NCBI GenBank assembly: GCA_013041765.1
Contig: JABDRL010000150.1
Span: forward strand, 1-36,371
Origin: Dactylosporangium sp.
GTDB lineage: Bacteria > Actinomycetota > Actinomycetes > Mycobacteriales > Micromonosporaceae
DNA: 36,371 nt
Reading direction: 5' to 3'
The notes under the pieces are model-generated. The model was not told the origin of the DNA, made no database searches, and saw nothing but the letters and a program-made list of their open reading frames with translations. Below are positions 1-5,971 of the stretch, in pieces; position 1 is the stretch's first letter; every line of letters starts with the position of its first letter. A program made the translations under genes and the position numbers.

Positions 1-570
1 GATGGGCACCCCGCTGACCGGCAGGCCGCTGACCGGCGCGCCGCTGATGGGCACCCCGCTGACCGGCGCCCCGCTGACCGGCGCCCCGCCGAGAGGTGGG
101 CCGCTGACCGGTGCCCCGCCGCTGACCTGCCGCTGGGTCTCGGGTGGCAGGAGCGCTTCCGGGGGAATCGGCACGGTCGCTGGTTGCGGGACCACGAGGG
201 TCTCCGGCTGAGGCACCGGCTGTGGTTGCTGATACGACGGCTGGGGCACCGGCTGTGGTTGCTGATTGTGATCACTCGACTGGTTGTAGGCCGGCGGCGA
301 CACTGGTTGGTACGGGGCCGGCGACTGCCGGCTGGCGCCGGACTCGGCCCAGCCGTTCACACTGCCCCGGCCGTTGGGAACGGGGGTCGGGCCCCAGCTC
401 TCCGAGCCGTTCTGGCCCCGCTCGCCACGTGGAGAGGCCAGGGCCTCCAGCCCTTCGTCCCGGGACGATGCCCACGTCTCCCCGTCATACCGTCGTGCGC
501 CGAGTGGTGCCCCCATGCCACTCCCCCCGCTTCCCGGATCGCGGCTACCCAGTTGCCCTGTCTCATCCAC
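1..570 (-). CDS. Proline-rich protein, N-terminal part (possible DUF3152 protein)
   Basis: The minus-strand frame is open from a GTG at 570 to the left edge, giving 190 residues without a stop. An AAGGAG ribosome-binding site sits at 577-582, six bases upstream of the GTG. The visible part has a hydrophilic start, then Pro/Gln-rich repeats (PQPVPQP, twice) around 210-260, then at least seven short units of the PVSGA/PISGV type at 1-125. No catalytic domain is visible; it is presumably beyond the edge. In mycobacteria the gene divergent from the same TetR (Rv3207c) is a DUF3152 protein, so that identity is inferred from gene order only. The short plus-strand frame at 2-211 merely reads the same repeats backwards and has no ribosome-binding site. 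Confidence 0.7.
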   Translation of the reverse strand, partial: MDETGQLGSRDPGSGGSGMGAPLGARRYDGETWASSRDEGLEALASPRGERGQNGSESWGPTPVPNGRGSVNGWAESGASRQSPAPYQPVSPPAYNQSSDHNQQPQPVPQPSYQQPQPVPQPETLVVPQPATVPIPPEALLPPETQRQVSGGAPVSGPPLGGAPVSGAPVSGVPISGAPVSGLPVSGVPI

Positions 571-595
571 CGCGCACTCCTTGTCGCCTTTCGTG

Positions 596-605
596 AGGCT
601 ACCGT
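596..605. promoter_or_regulatory. Overlapping divergent -10 boxes
   Basis: TACCGT at 600-605 on the plus strand and TAGCCT at 601-596 on the minus strand are both TANNNT-type -10 hexamers and share two bases. Each lies upstream of a good ribosome-binding site: 646-650 for the TetR gene and 577-582 for the divergent proline-rich gene. If both are used, a regulator bound here would affect both genes. No clear TetR palindrome is visible, so control by the neighbouring TetR is speculation. Confidence 0.3.
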
Positions 606-656
606 GTGGGGATGGAGGCGGTAAGTTGTCGCGGTGGCCAACTTCGGAGGGTGAGT

Positions 657-1295
657 ATGACCTCTGCGACAAACGGAGCCCAGGCAACCGGGCGGACACC
701 GCGCCTCCCTCGATCGGCTCGCCGAAAGCAATTGCTTGCCGCTGCCCAAGCGGTGTTCGTCGCACAGGGCTATCACGCTACGGCTATGGATGACATCGCA
801 GAATGTGCTGGGGTGTCGAAGCCGGTACTGTACCAACATTTCCCAGGAAAACTTGACCTCTATCTGGCGTTGCTTGATACGCACTGTGACGCGCTCGTAC
901 TGAAGGTTCAGGCCGCCATGGGCGCGACGATGGTCAACAGCGAGCGCATCAGCGGCGCGATCCGGGCATACTTCGAATTCGTCGGCCATGAGGGTGAGGC
1001 GTTCCGGCTGGTATTCGAATCCGATCTTCGCAATGAGGCCGCGGTACGCGTCCGGGTCGAGCGGATGGAATACGAATGTATCGAGGCCGTGACAGATACG
1101 ATCATGGCTGACACCGGCGTCTCTCGCGAATCGGCCGAGCTGCTCGCGGCCGGGCTCGTCGGCGCCGCGTCCGCCTCGGCCCGGTTCTGGCTCTCCGGCG
1201 GCCGCCGGGTCTCCAAGGACCTGGCGGAGCGGCTGCTCTCGGCCCTGGCCTGGCGCGGCATCGGAGCCTTCCCACTGCACGGCGAGCACGAATGA
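657..1295 (+). CDS. TetR/AcrR family transcriptional regulator
   Basis: A 212-residue DNA-binding regulator. The N-terminal helix-turn-helix begins with ARRKQLLAAAQAVF and ends with the usual recognition helix and YQHF signature (GVSKPVLYQHFPGK), around residues 20-65. The rest is an alpha-helical ligand-binding domain typical of actinobacterial TetR proteins. The ATG at 657 is chosen because GGAGG at 646-650 lies six bases before it; the frame stays open to a GTG at 606 that lacks a ribosome-binding site. Directly downstream is DUF3107, and the order TetR-DUF3107-ferritin-like-RhlE matches Rv3208-Rv3211 of Mycobacterium tuberculosis. Its ligand and targets cannot be read from the sequence. 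Length and motifs are normal for the family. Confidence 0.93.
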   Translation: MTSATNGAQATGRTPRLPRSARRKQLLAAAQAVFVAQGYHATAMDDIAECAGVSKPVLYQHFPGKLDLYLALLDTHCDALVLKVQAAMGATMVNSERISGAIRAYFEFVGHEGEAFRLVFESDLRNEAAVRVRVERMEYECIEAVTDTIMADTGVSRESAELLAAGLVGAASASARFWLSGGRRVSKDLAERLLSALAWRGIGAFPLHGEHE

Positions 1296-1301
1296 TCGTT
1301 G

Positions 1302-1307
1302 TACCCT
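1302..1307 (+). promoter_or_regulatory. Candidate -10 box of the DUF3107 gene
   Basis: TACCCT lies 7 bp after the TetR stop codon and is the same hexamer found before the EspC-like genes at 5.2 and 9.1 kb. The predicted transcription start is near 1314, where an in-frame GTG occurs. That allows either a leaderless longer form or, more likely, a 51-nt leader ending in the strong AAGGAGGA site before GTG 1365. No good -35 box is visible. Confidence 0.35.
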
Positions 1308-1364
1308 GCAACGGTGGCACCACAAAACGTCACCGCGCCGGTGCCGCTCGACAAGGAGGATGAT

Positions 1365-1592
1365 GTGGAGGTCAAGATCGGGGTGCAGCACGCTCCCCGC
1401 GAACTGATGCTGGAAAGCGCCGAGGCCCCGGCGGAAATCGAGACCACCGTGGTCAACGCCATGGCACGGCCCGACGGCGTGCTCACCCTCGTCGACGAGC
1501 GTGGTCGCCGGGTCATCGTCCCCGTCGAGAAGCTGGCGTACGTCGAGATCGCGGCGGACTCGTCCCGGCCCGTCGGATTCACCGTCGGTTAG
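1365..1592 (+). CDS. DUF3107 family protein
   Basis: A 75-residue protein starting VEVKIGVQHAPRELMLES, which is the characteristic start of the DUF3107 family (Rv3208A/TB9.4 in Mycobacterium). The GTG at 1365 is chosen because AAGGAGGA at 1353-1360 ends four bases before it and because homologues start at this motif. An in-frame GTG at 1314 would add 17 residues and fits the upstream -10 box, but lacks family support. The protein is soluble, without cysteines or membrane segments. The molecular role of the family is not established. It follows the TetR gene with a 69-bp gap and is closed by a strong hairpin at 1591-1618. Confidence 0.9.
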   Translation: MEVKIGVQHAPRELMLESAEAPAEIETTVVNAMARPDGVLTLVDERGRRVIVPVEKLAYVEIAADSSRPVGFTVG

Positions 1593-1618
1593 CAGACACC
1601 TCGTCCGAGGTGTCTGCT
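1591..1618. terminator. Strong hairpin terminator between convergent genes
   Basis: A perfect inverted repeat of 13 bp per arm (AGCAGACACCTCG paired with CGAGGTGTCTGCT) starts inside the stop codon of the DUF3107 gene. It has almost no loop as written; with four to six looped bases it still gives about 11 paired bases. No long U tract follows, as is usual in actinomycetes. It lies between convergent genes and could stop transcription from both sides. Confidence 0.8.
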
Positions 1619-1642
1619 TCCGGACGCATGCGATCGCTCAGG

Positions 1643-2335
1643 TCAGTTGTTGAGTCCGACGGCGGTCATCCTGGCCGTGTGGGCCGCGGTCAGTCGCCGG
1701 AACAGGCCGGGAACGCCGCCGTCGGACTCGGTGGCACCCGGTGCCACGGCGAGCAGGGCCGCGAGGGCCGGCCGGTCGGCCGCTACCCGCATCGCCTGGG
1801 AGAGGCCCTCGCCGACCAGCCGTCGTGCCCATATCGACAGCCGGCTGGCCAGCCGCGGATCGTTGCTGATGGCCGCGCGCAGTTCCATCGCCGCGTACTC
1901 CGCGTGTCGCGATTCGTGCAGCACGTCCAGGATCAACTCACGGTCGGGAGGGTCCACCAGCGTTGCGACCGCGCGGGTGAAATCGTCGGCGATACTGTCC
2001 CCGATATGGGCCTTCGCGAGTCCTTCGAACCAGTCACTCGGCTGGGTATGCCCGTGGTAGGCCCGGAGCGGGGTGACGAACGGACCCATCGCCGCGTCCG
2101 GATCGACGCCCAGCGTCGTGAGGCGGTCCGCCAGCCGGCTGTAGTTGCCGATTTCCGTCGCGGCCATCTCGCTCATGACCGCTCTCCGCCGAAGATCAGG
2201 CGCGAGTCGGGCGTCGGCGGCTATCCGGTCAAACGCGAGCAGCTCGGCAAAGGCCAGCATGCCGAGCAGGTCGACTACCGCCGCTGCCCGGACATCCGGC
2301 TGAACGTCGTTCTCTGGCACGACGGCACAGTACAA
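1643..2335 (-). CDS. Ferritin-like fold protein (MiaE_2-type)
   Basis: An all-helical ferritin-like protein of up to 230 residues, matching the actinobacterial family annotated as ferritin-like or tRNA-(ms2io6A)-hydroxylase-like (Rv3210c position). Supporting segments are VVDLLGMLAFAELLAFDRIA, MAATEIGNYSRLADRL, FVTPLRAYHGHTQPSDWFEG and LHESRHAEYAAMEL; the Glu and His residues in helices 1, 2 and 4 are the usual di-iron ligand positions. The C-terminal WARRLVGEGLSQAMRVAADR stretch is also typical. Whether it hydroxylates tRNA is unknown; most actinobacterial members are uncharacterised. The first possible start is TTG 2335; GTG 2320 would shorten it by five residues. Neither has a convincing ribosome-binding site, so the exact start is open. 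It is convergent with DUF3107 and divergent from the helicase. Confidence 0.88.
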   Translation of the reverse strand: MYCAVVPENDVQPDVRAAAVVDLLGMLAFAELLAFDRIAADARLAPDLRRRAVMSEMAATEIGNYSRLADRLTTLGVDPDAAMGPFVTPLRAYHGHTQPSDWFEGLAKAHIGDSIADDFTRAVATLVDPPDRELILDVLHESRHAEYAAMELRAAISNDPRLASRLSIWARRLVGEGLSQAMRVAADRPALAALLAVAPGATESDGGVPGLFRRLTAAHTARMTAVGLNN

Positions 2336-2568
2336 CGCCGCGCCGGATGGTGAGCGGTGACCGGGATTCGAGAATCGCGCTGCTCACGACGTAGGATGGG
2401 GTGTCAGCCGCTGGCCATGCAGCCTGCGGCGCTCCCGTGGCCCGCGAGATGTTCGCGTGCGGCCCAGCAACGACCGGTTCTTCCGCCTGATGACACTGGC
2501 GAAGCGATTCGGTCGCCATATTCGAGCGCACCCGGTTGGTTGGGGCGCTCCCGTGAGGAAGACGACCT

Positions 2569-4065
2569 GTGACAACCGAACACTTCGATGGTCCGACCTT
2601 TGCCAGTCTCGGCGTCCGGTCCGAGACGGTCCAGGCACTCGCCGATGTCAGCATCAGCAGGCCATTTGCCATCCAGGAGTACGCCCTGCCCATCGCCCTG
2701 CGCGGTGCCGATCTCATCGGACAGGCTCCGACCGGGACCGGCAAGACCCTCGCCTTCGGCGTGCCGATCCTGGAGCATCTGCGTGCTCCGGAGGACGGCG
2801 CCAGTGGCCTGCCGCAGGCCCTTATCGTGCTGCCGACCAGGGAACTAGGTCTCCAGGTGGCCCGAGACCTGGCGGTGGCGGGCAAGACCCGGAACGTTCG
2901 GGTGCTCGCGGCCTACGGCGGGGTCGCCTACGAGCCCCAGACCGAGGCCCTCGCCCGAGGGGTGGAGATCGTCGTCGGGACGCCCGGCCGCCTGCTCGAC
3001 CTGGCCGGTAGCCGGCAACTGCGTCTCGGGGACGTGCGAACGCTGGTGCTCGACGAGGCCGACCGGATGCTCGATCTCGGGTTCCTCGACGACGTCGAGA
3101 GGATCCTGGCGATGTTGCCCGCCGATCGGCAGACCATGCTGTTCTCCGCGACGATGCCCGACCCGATCGCCGCGCTCGCCCGCCGTTTCCTGCGCCAGCC
3201 GGTCACCGTCCGCGCCCACCACGAGACCGAGGCCGGGGCCTCGCCCCTGACCAAGCAGGTCGTGTACCGGACGCATCCGCTCAACAAGGTTGAGGTGCTC
3301 GCCCGGATCCTGCAGGCGGACGGGCGGGGCCTGACCATGATCTTCACTCGGACCAAGCGTTCGGCGGACCGGCTGGCCGGGGAATTGGACTTCCGGGGCT
3401 TCGCGGCGGCGGCGGTGCACGGCGATCTCGGGCAGGGAGCCAGGGAACGGGCGTTGCGGGCATTTCGCTCCGGCAAGGTCGACGCGCTCGTCGCCACCGA
3501 TGTCGCGGCCAGGGGACTCGACGTCTTCGGCGTCACCCACGTGGTCAACTACGACTGTCCCGAGGACGCGGAGGCCTACGTCCACCGGATCGGACGCACC
3601 GGCAGGGCTGGGGCGTCCGGCGTGGCGGTCACGTTCGTCGACTGGGAGGACATGCCCCGCTGGCGGCTGATCGAGAAGACCCTCGACCTCGAACTCACCG
3701 GGTCTTCTGGCGAACCGCCGGAGACGTACCACACCTCGTCGCACCTCTTCGCGGACCTGGACATCCCACAGGAGGTGAACGGCACCCTGCCGTCGACAGA
3801 TCGCACCAGGGTCGGGTTGGCCGCCGAGCGCCTGGAAGATGTCGAGGGTCGCCGCAGCGGTCGGCGGCGGTCCAGAGGTGGCGGGGGCAAGGGCGGACGC
3901 TGCGGCAAGACAGGCGCTCCCCGCCCGGCGGACCAGGCTCCCGGTGCGGCGGACGCGGCCCCGATCCCCCGCACGGCGAGCGGGGACGGCGGAGCCGGCG
4001 AAAACGGCCAGCGGCGCCGCAGGCGGCGGCGCAAGCCGGCACGGCCAGAATCTGACAAGGGCTGA
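2569..4065 (+). CDS. rhlE: DEAD-box ATP-dependent RNA helicase
   Basis: A 498-residue helicase with all core motifs in order: Q motif region with FAIQEYALP, motif I APTGTGKT near residue 60, Ia PTRELGLQ, Ib GTPGRLLDL, II LDEADRMLDLGF, III SATMP, IV MIFTRTKRSAD, V ATDVAARGLDV and VI HRIGRTGRAG. The two RecA-like domains occupy roughly residues 1-370. The C-terminal tail is Arg/Gly/Lys-rich (RRSGRRRSRGGGGKGG, then RRRRRRK), typical for RNA binding outside the core. GTG 2569 is preceded by AGGAAG seven bases upstream. Position and architecture match Rv3211 (RhlE). It acts on structured RNA in the cytoplasm and probably serves in RNA turnover or ribosome assembly; substrates are not readable from sequence. 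The methyltransferase gene follows 16 bp later and is probably cotranscribed. Confidence 0.95.
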   Translation: MTTEHFDGPTFASLGVRSETVQALADVSISRPFAIQEYALPIALRGADLIGQAPTGTGKTLAFGVPILEHLRAPEDGASGLPQALIVLPTRELGLQVARDLAVAGKTRNVRVLAAYGGVAYEPQTEALARGVEIVVGTPGRLLDLAGSRQLRLGDVRTLVLDEADRMLDLGFLDDVERILAMLPADRQTMLFSATMPDPIAALARRFLRQPVTVRAHHETEAGASPLTKQVVYRTHPLNKVEVLARILQADGRGLTMIFTRTKRSADRLAGELDFRGFAAAAVHGDLGQGARERALRAFRSGKVDALVATDVAARGLDVFGVTHVVNYDCPEDAEAYVHRIGRTGRAGASGVAVTFVDWEDMPRWRLIEKTLDLELTGSSGEPPETYHTSSHLFADLDIPQEVNGTLPSTDRTRVGLAAERLEDVEGRRSGRRRSRGGGGKGGRCGKTGAPRPADQAPGAADAAPIPRTASGDGGAGENGQRRRRRRRKPARPESDKG

Positions 4066-4081
4066 CAGAGGAGCCGAACAG

Positions 4082-5218
4082 ATGCCGGAATCGCTGGAGG
4101 CGGCCCTGGCGGACCTGCGCGCTCTGCTGCTGGATCCCGATCACCTGGTCCGCGCCGTCGCCTCCGGACGGCGTCGGGGCGCGAAACCGTCCGCCGCCCG
4201 GGTGGAGTTGCGGCCAGTGTCCATCAAGACCGGGCGGCGGCTCCAGGTGGTTCGCGACGATGGTGCCCGCCCCAGCATGATCAATGTGTCCTGGGGCCGC
4301 GATGCGGAGGCGGCCGTCAACGCCCTGCTCGCAGAGCCGTTCGGCTCGTGGATGGTCGCGCGGACGACCGAGACGGTCCAGCTTCGGGTGACCAAGCGGG
4401 GCTTGGCCCAGGTCCACCGGGCCCCGGTGACCCGTGCCGCGCAGCCGGTCGCCGAGCACGATCGGGTCCCGCAACATCTGCTCGGCCCCGATGATCCGCT
4501 GTTCGATCTCATCGGCGGGGGCGCCGCCAAGCGCCGCCAGGTCGATGCCTTCCTCCGGGCCCTGGTGTCGACGCTGGGCAGTGGGGACCTGCCGCGCCCG
4601 CTGCGGGTGGCCGATCTCGGATGCGGCAACGCATACCTCACTTTCGCTGCCTTCCGCTACCTGACCAGTCGTGGCCTGGACGCCCGGGTGACCGGGGTCG
4701 ACATCCGCGACGACCAGCGGCAGCGGAACACGGCGCTGGCCGAGCGGCTGGGCTGCGGCGATCGAGTGCGGTTCGTCGCCGGAACGATCGCCGAGGCCGG
4801 TATCGACGCTCCCCCGGATATCGTGCTGGCGCTGCACGCCTGCGACACCGCGACCGACGAGGCGCTGGCGCGCGCCGTCGGCTGGGGTTCACGCTGGGTA
4901 CTGGCCGCGCCCTGCTGCCACCATGAGATCGCCGCGCAACTGCGGGATGGGGTCCCGCGGCCCGGGGCCGGCGGGGCCCTGCTGCGGGACGGCATCCTCC
5001 GGGAACGGTTCGCCGAGGTTCTCACCGACGCTATGCGGGCGGCCCTGCTGCGCTCCTGGGGATACAAGGTCGAGGTCGTCGAGTTCATCGACTCGGAGCA
5101 CACCGCACGCAACGTCCTGCTCCGGGCCAGATACACCGGACATGCCGGCCCGGCGGACGAATACTCCCAGCTTGCCGAGGCCTGGAACGTCACCTCGTCC
5201 CTGGCCCGGCTGCGGTGA
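4082..5218 (+). CDS. Class I SAM-dependent methyltransferase (Methyltransf_32-like)
   Basis: A 378-residue cytoplasmic protein. ATG 4082 is chosen because AGAGGAG at 4067-4073 lies eight bases upstream, although the frame is open further up inside the helicase gene. The N-terminal ~170 residues have no motif I can name. The C-terminal half is a Rossmann methyltransferase: motif I VADLGCGNAYLTF (about residue 178), motif II acidic residue in VTGVDIRDD, then LALHACDTATDEAL and VLAAPCCHHEI. The HACD and PCCHHE signatures are those of the Methyltransf_32 group, related to METTL25-like proteins. The substrate is unknown; RNA or protein is possible. The 16-bp gap after the helicase suggests a shared transcript and an RNA-related job, but that is inference. 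Confidence 0.88.
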   Translation: MPESLEAALADLRALLLDPDHLVRAVASGRRRGAKPSAARVELRPVSIKTGRRLQVVRDDGARPSMINVSWGRDAEAAVNALLAEPFGSWMVARTTETVQLRVTKRGLAQVHRAPVTRAAQPVAEHDRVPQHLLGPDDPLFDLIGGGAAKRRQVDAFLRALVSTLGSGDLPRPLRVADLGCGNAYLTFAAFRYLTSRGLDARVTGVDIRDDQRQRNTALAERLGCGDRVRFVAGTIAEAGIDAPPDIVLALHACDTATDEALARAVGWGSRWVLAAPCCHHEIAAQLRDGVPRPGAGGALLRDGILRERFAEVLTDAMRAALLRSWGYKVEVVEFIDSEHTARNVLLRARYTGHAGPADEYSQLAEAWNVTSSLARLR

Positions 5219-5248
5219 TGCACTCCGCCACCCTGGTCGATGTTGCGT

Positions 5249-5261
5249 TACCCTCTCGCGT
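5249..5261 (+). promoter_or_regulatory. Leaderless promoter of EspC-like copy A
   Basis: The -10 hexamer TACCCT occupies 5249-5254 and is followed by seven bases (CTCGCGT) and then the ATG at 5262. This spacing puts the transcription start on the A of the start codon. No Shine-Dalgarno sequence precedes the ATG, which supports a leaderless mRNA. The same block recurs at 9143-9155 and, before the intact effector, at 5906-5918. No consensus -35 box is seen. Confidence 0.6.
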
Positions 5262-5588
5262 ATGGCGACGGAGATCGAAGTCAACCCGCCTGAGCTGGTA
5301 AAACTCGCCCAAGTGACCCTTGCCGGGGCAGACGACATCACAGATGCGCTCATCGTGGCATTGCCGGATCCATGTCCCCTGCAACAGGCATTTGGCAATA
5401 TCGGCTCCGGAGCCAACCTGTTCGACATGCTGGAGAGCGCGACCTCCGACGCCCAGCGCACGGTCTTCTGGCTCACGTCGACCCTTGAAGGCGACACCGA
5501 CCGGCTCTACCAGGTGGCGGTCGCCTGCGAGCAAGCTGGCAGCGAGGTGGCCAGCGACCTCGCCGCCACGACGGTGGGCCCGGCGTGA
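5262..5588 (+). CDS. EspC-like T7SS target protein, copy A
   Basis: A 108-residue helical protein resembling the EspC/DUF2580 family of small type VII secretion substrates: N-terminal MATEIEVNPPELVKLAQ, two amphipathic helices, and a central FW at residues 69-70. It is paralogous to copy C at 9156-9476, with about 60 of 106 positions identical by hand alignment. The start is fixed by homology with copy C and by the leaderless promoter. Odd: at the place where copy C has the T7SS export signal YxxxD (Y89, D93) this copy has Cys89 and Gly93, so the signal is destroyed. Its stop codon overlaps the GTG of an effector relic. It could be a pseudo-partner on its way out, or a protein that stays inside the cell. 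Family assignment is by pattern only. Confidence 0.7.
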   Translation: MATEIEVNPPELVKLAQVTLAGADDITDALIVALPDPCPLQQAFGNIGSGANLFDMLESATSDAQRTVFWLTSTLEGDTDRLYQVAVACEQAGSEVASDLAATTVGPA

Positions 5589-5861
5589 CCAAGCAGGATC
5601 AGTCCGGATCGCCGCAGGGAGCCGATCCGCAGCCGGTGCCCACCGAGCCCCAGCCGGCCGGCACGGTGCTGGTCGACAACCCAGGGAACGGATGAGACCA
5701 ACCATGGCATCAAAGTCATCGAACGCATGGCCGCCGGGCTACCTATCGATCACGACCATGATCCGTCCACGTCAGAAGAACTCTCGCCGGAGCAGCCCTC
5801 GCTCTACACCGAGAACGGTCTGATCGAGGAGTTCCGCCTGATGGACCGAGTCCGCTATTGA
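5585..5861 (+). pseudogene. Relic of a WXG-M91 effector, interior deleted
   Basis: A GTG at 5585 overlaps the stop of EspC-like copy A and opens 36 codons ending PQPVPTEPQPAGTVLVDN and then a stop at 5693-5695. This matches the head of the intact effector (PQSQPVEERPQPLESVLVDN). From about 5685 another frame reads TNHGIKVIERMAAGLPIDHD and then LYTENGLIEEF to a TGA at 5859-5861, matching the effector tail (KDHGINTYERQAVGLPIDHD, IYTENGLLAEL). The WXG, RTX and HExxH parts, roughly 2 kb, are missing and the two ends are out of frame. I read it as a deletion derivative of a second effector gene. It cannot make an active protease. Confidence 0.8.
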
Positions 5862-5905
5862 GGGCCGACGGCGCGACAGCACTTCCACGCATACATATCT
5901 CGCGA

Positions 5906-5918
5906 TACGCTGTCGCGC
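5906..5918 (+). promoter_or_regulatory. Promoter of the intact effector gene
   Basis: TACGCT (5906-5911) plus the seven bases GTCGCGC, then A5919, matches the copy C promoter (TACCCT GTCGCGC A) nearly base for base; similarity also extends upstream (CCACGCATACAT here, CCACCGCATGCAT there). Here no ATG sits at the start site. The transcript would have a leader of about 53 nt ending in GGAG five bases before ATG 5972. Confidence 0.5.
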
Positions 5919-5971
5919 ACAGTAACCAACATCCGCACCGCCTCAGCTCGGTGTACGTCCGTGGAGCGAGT

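Noticed and set aside
2..211. Plus-strand frame of GTPLTGAPL-type repeats
   Set aside because: It is the reverse reading of the repeat region of the minus-strand proline-rich gene, which has a good ribosome-binding site and an open frame of 190 codons.
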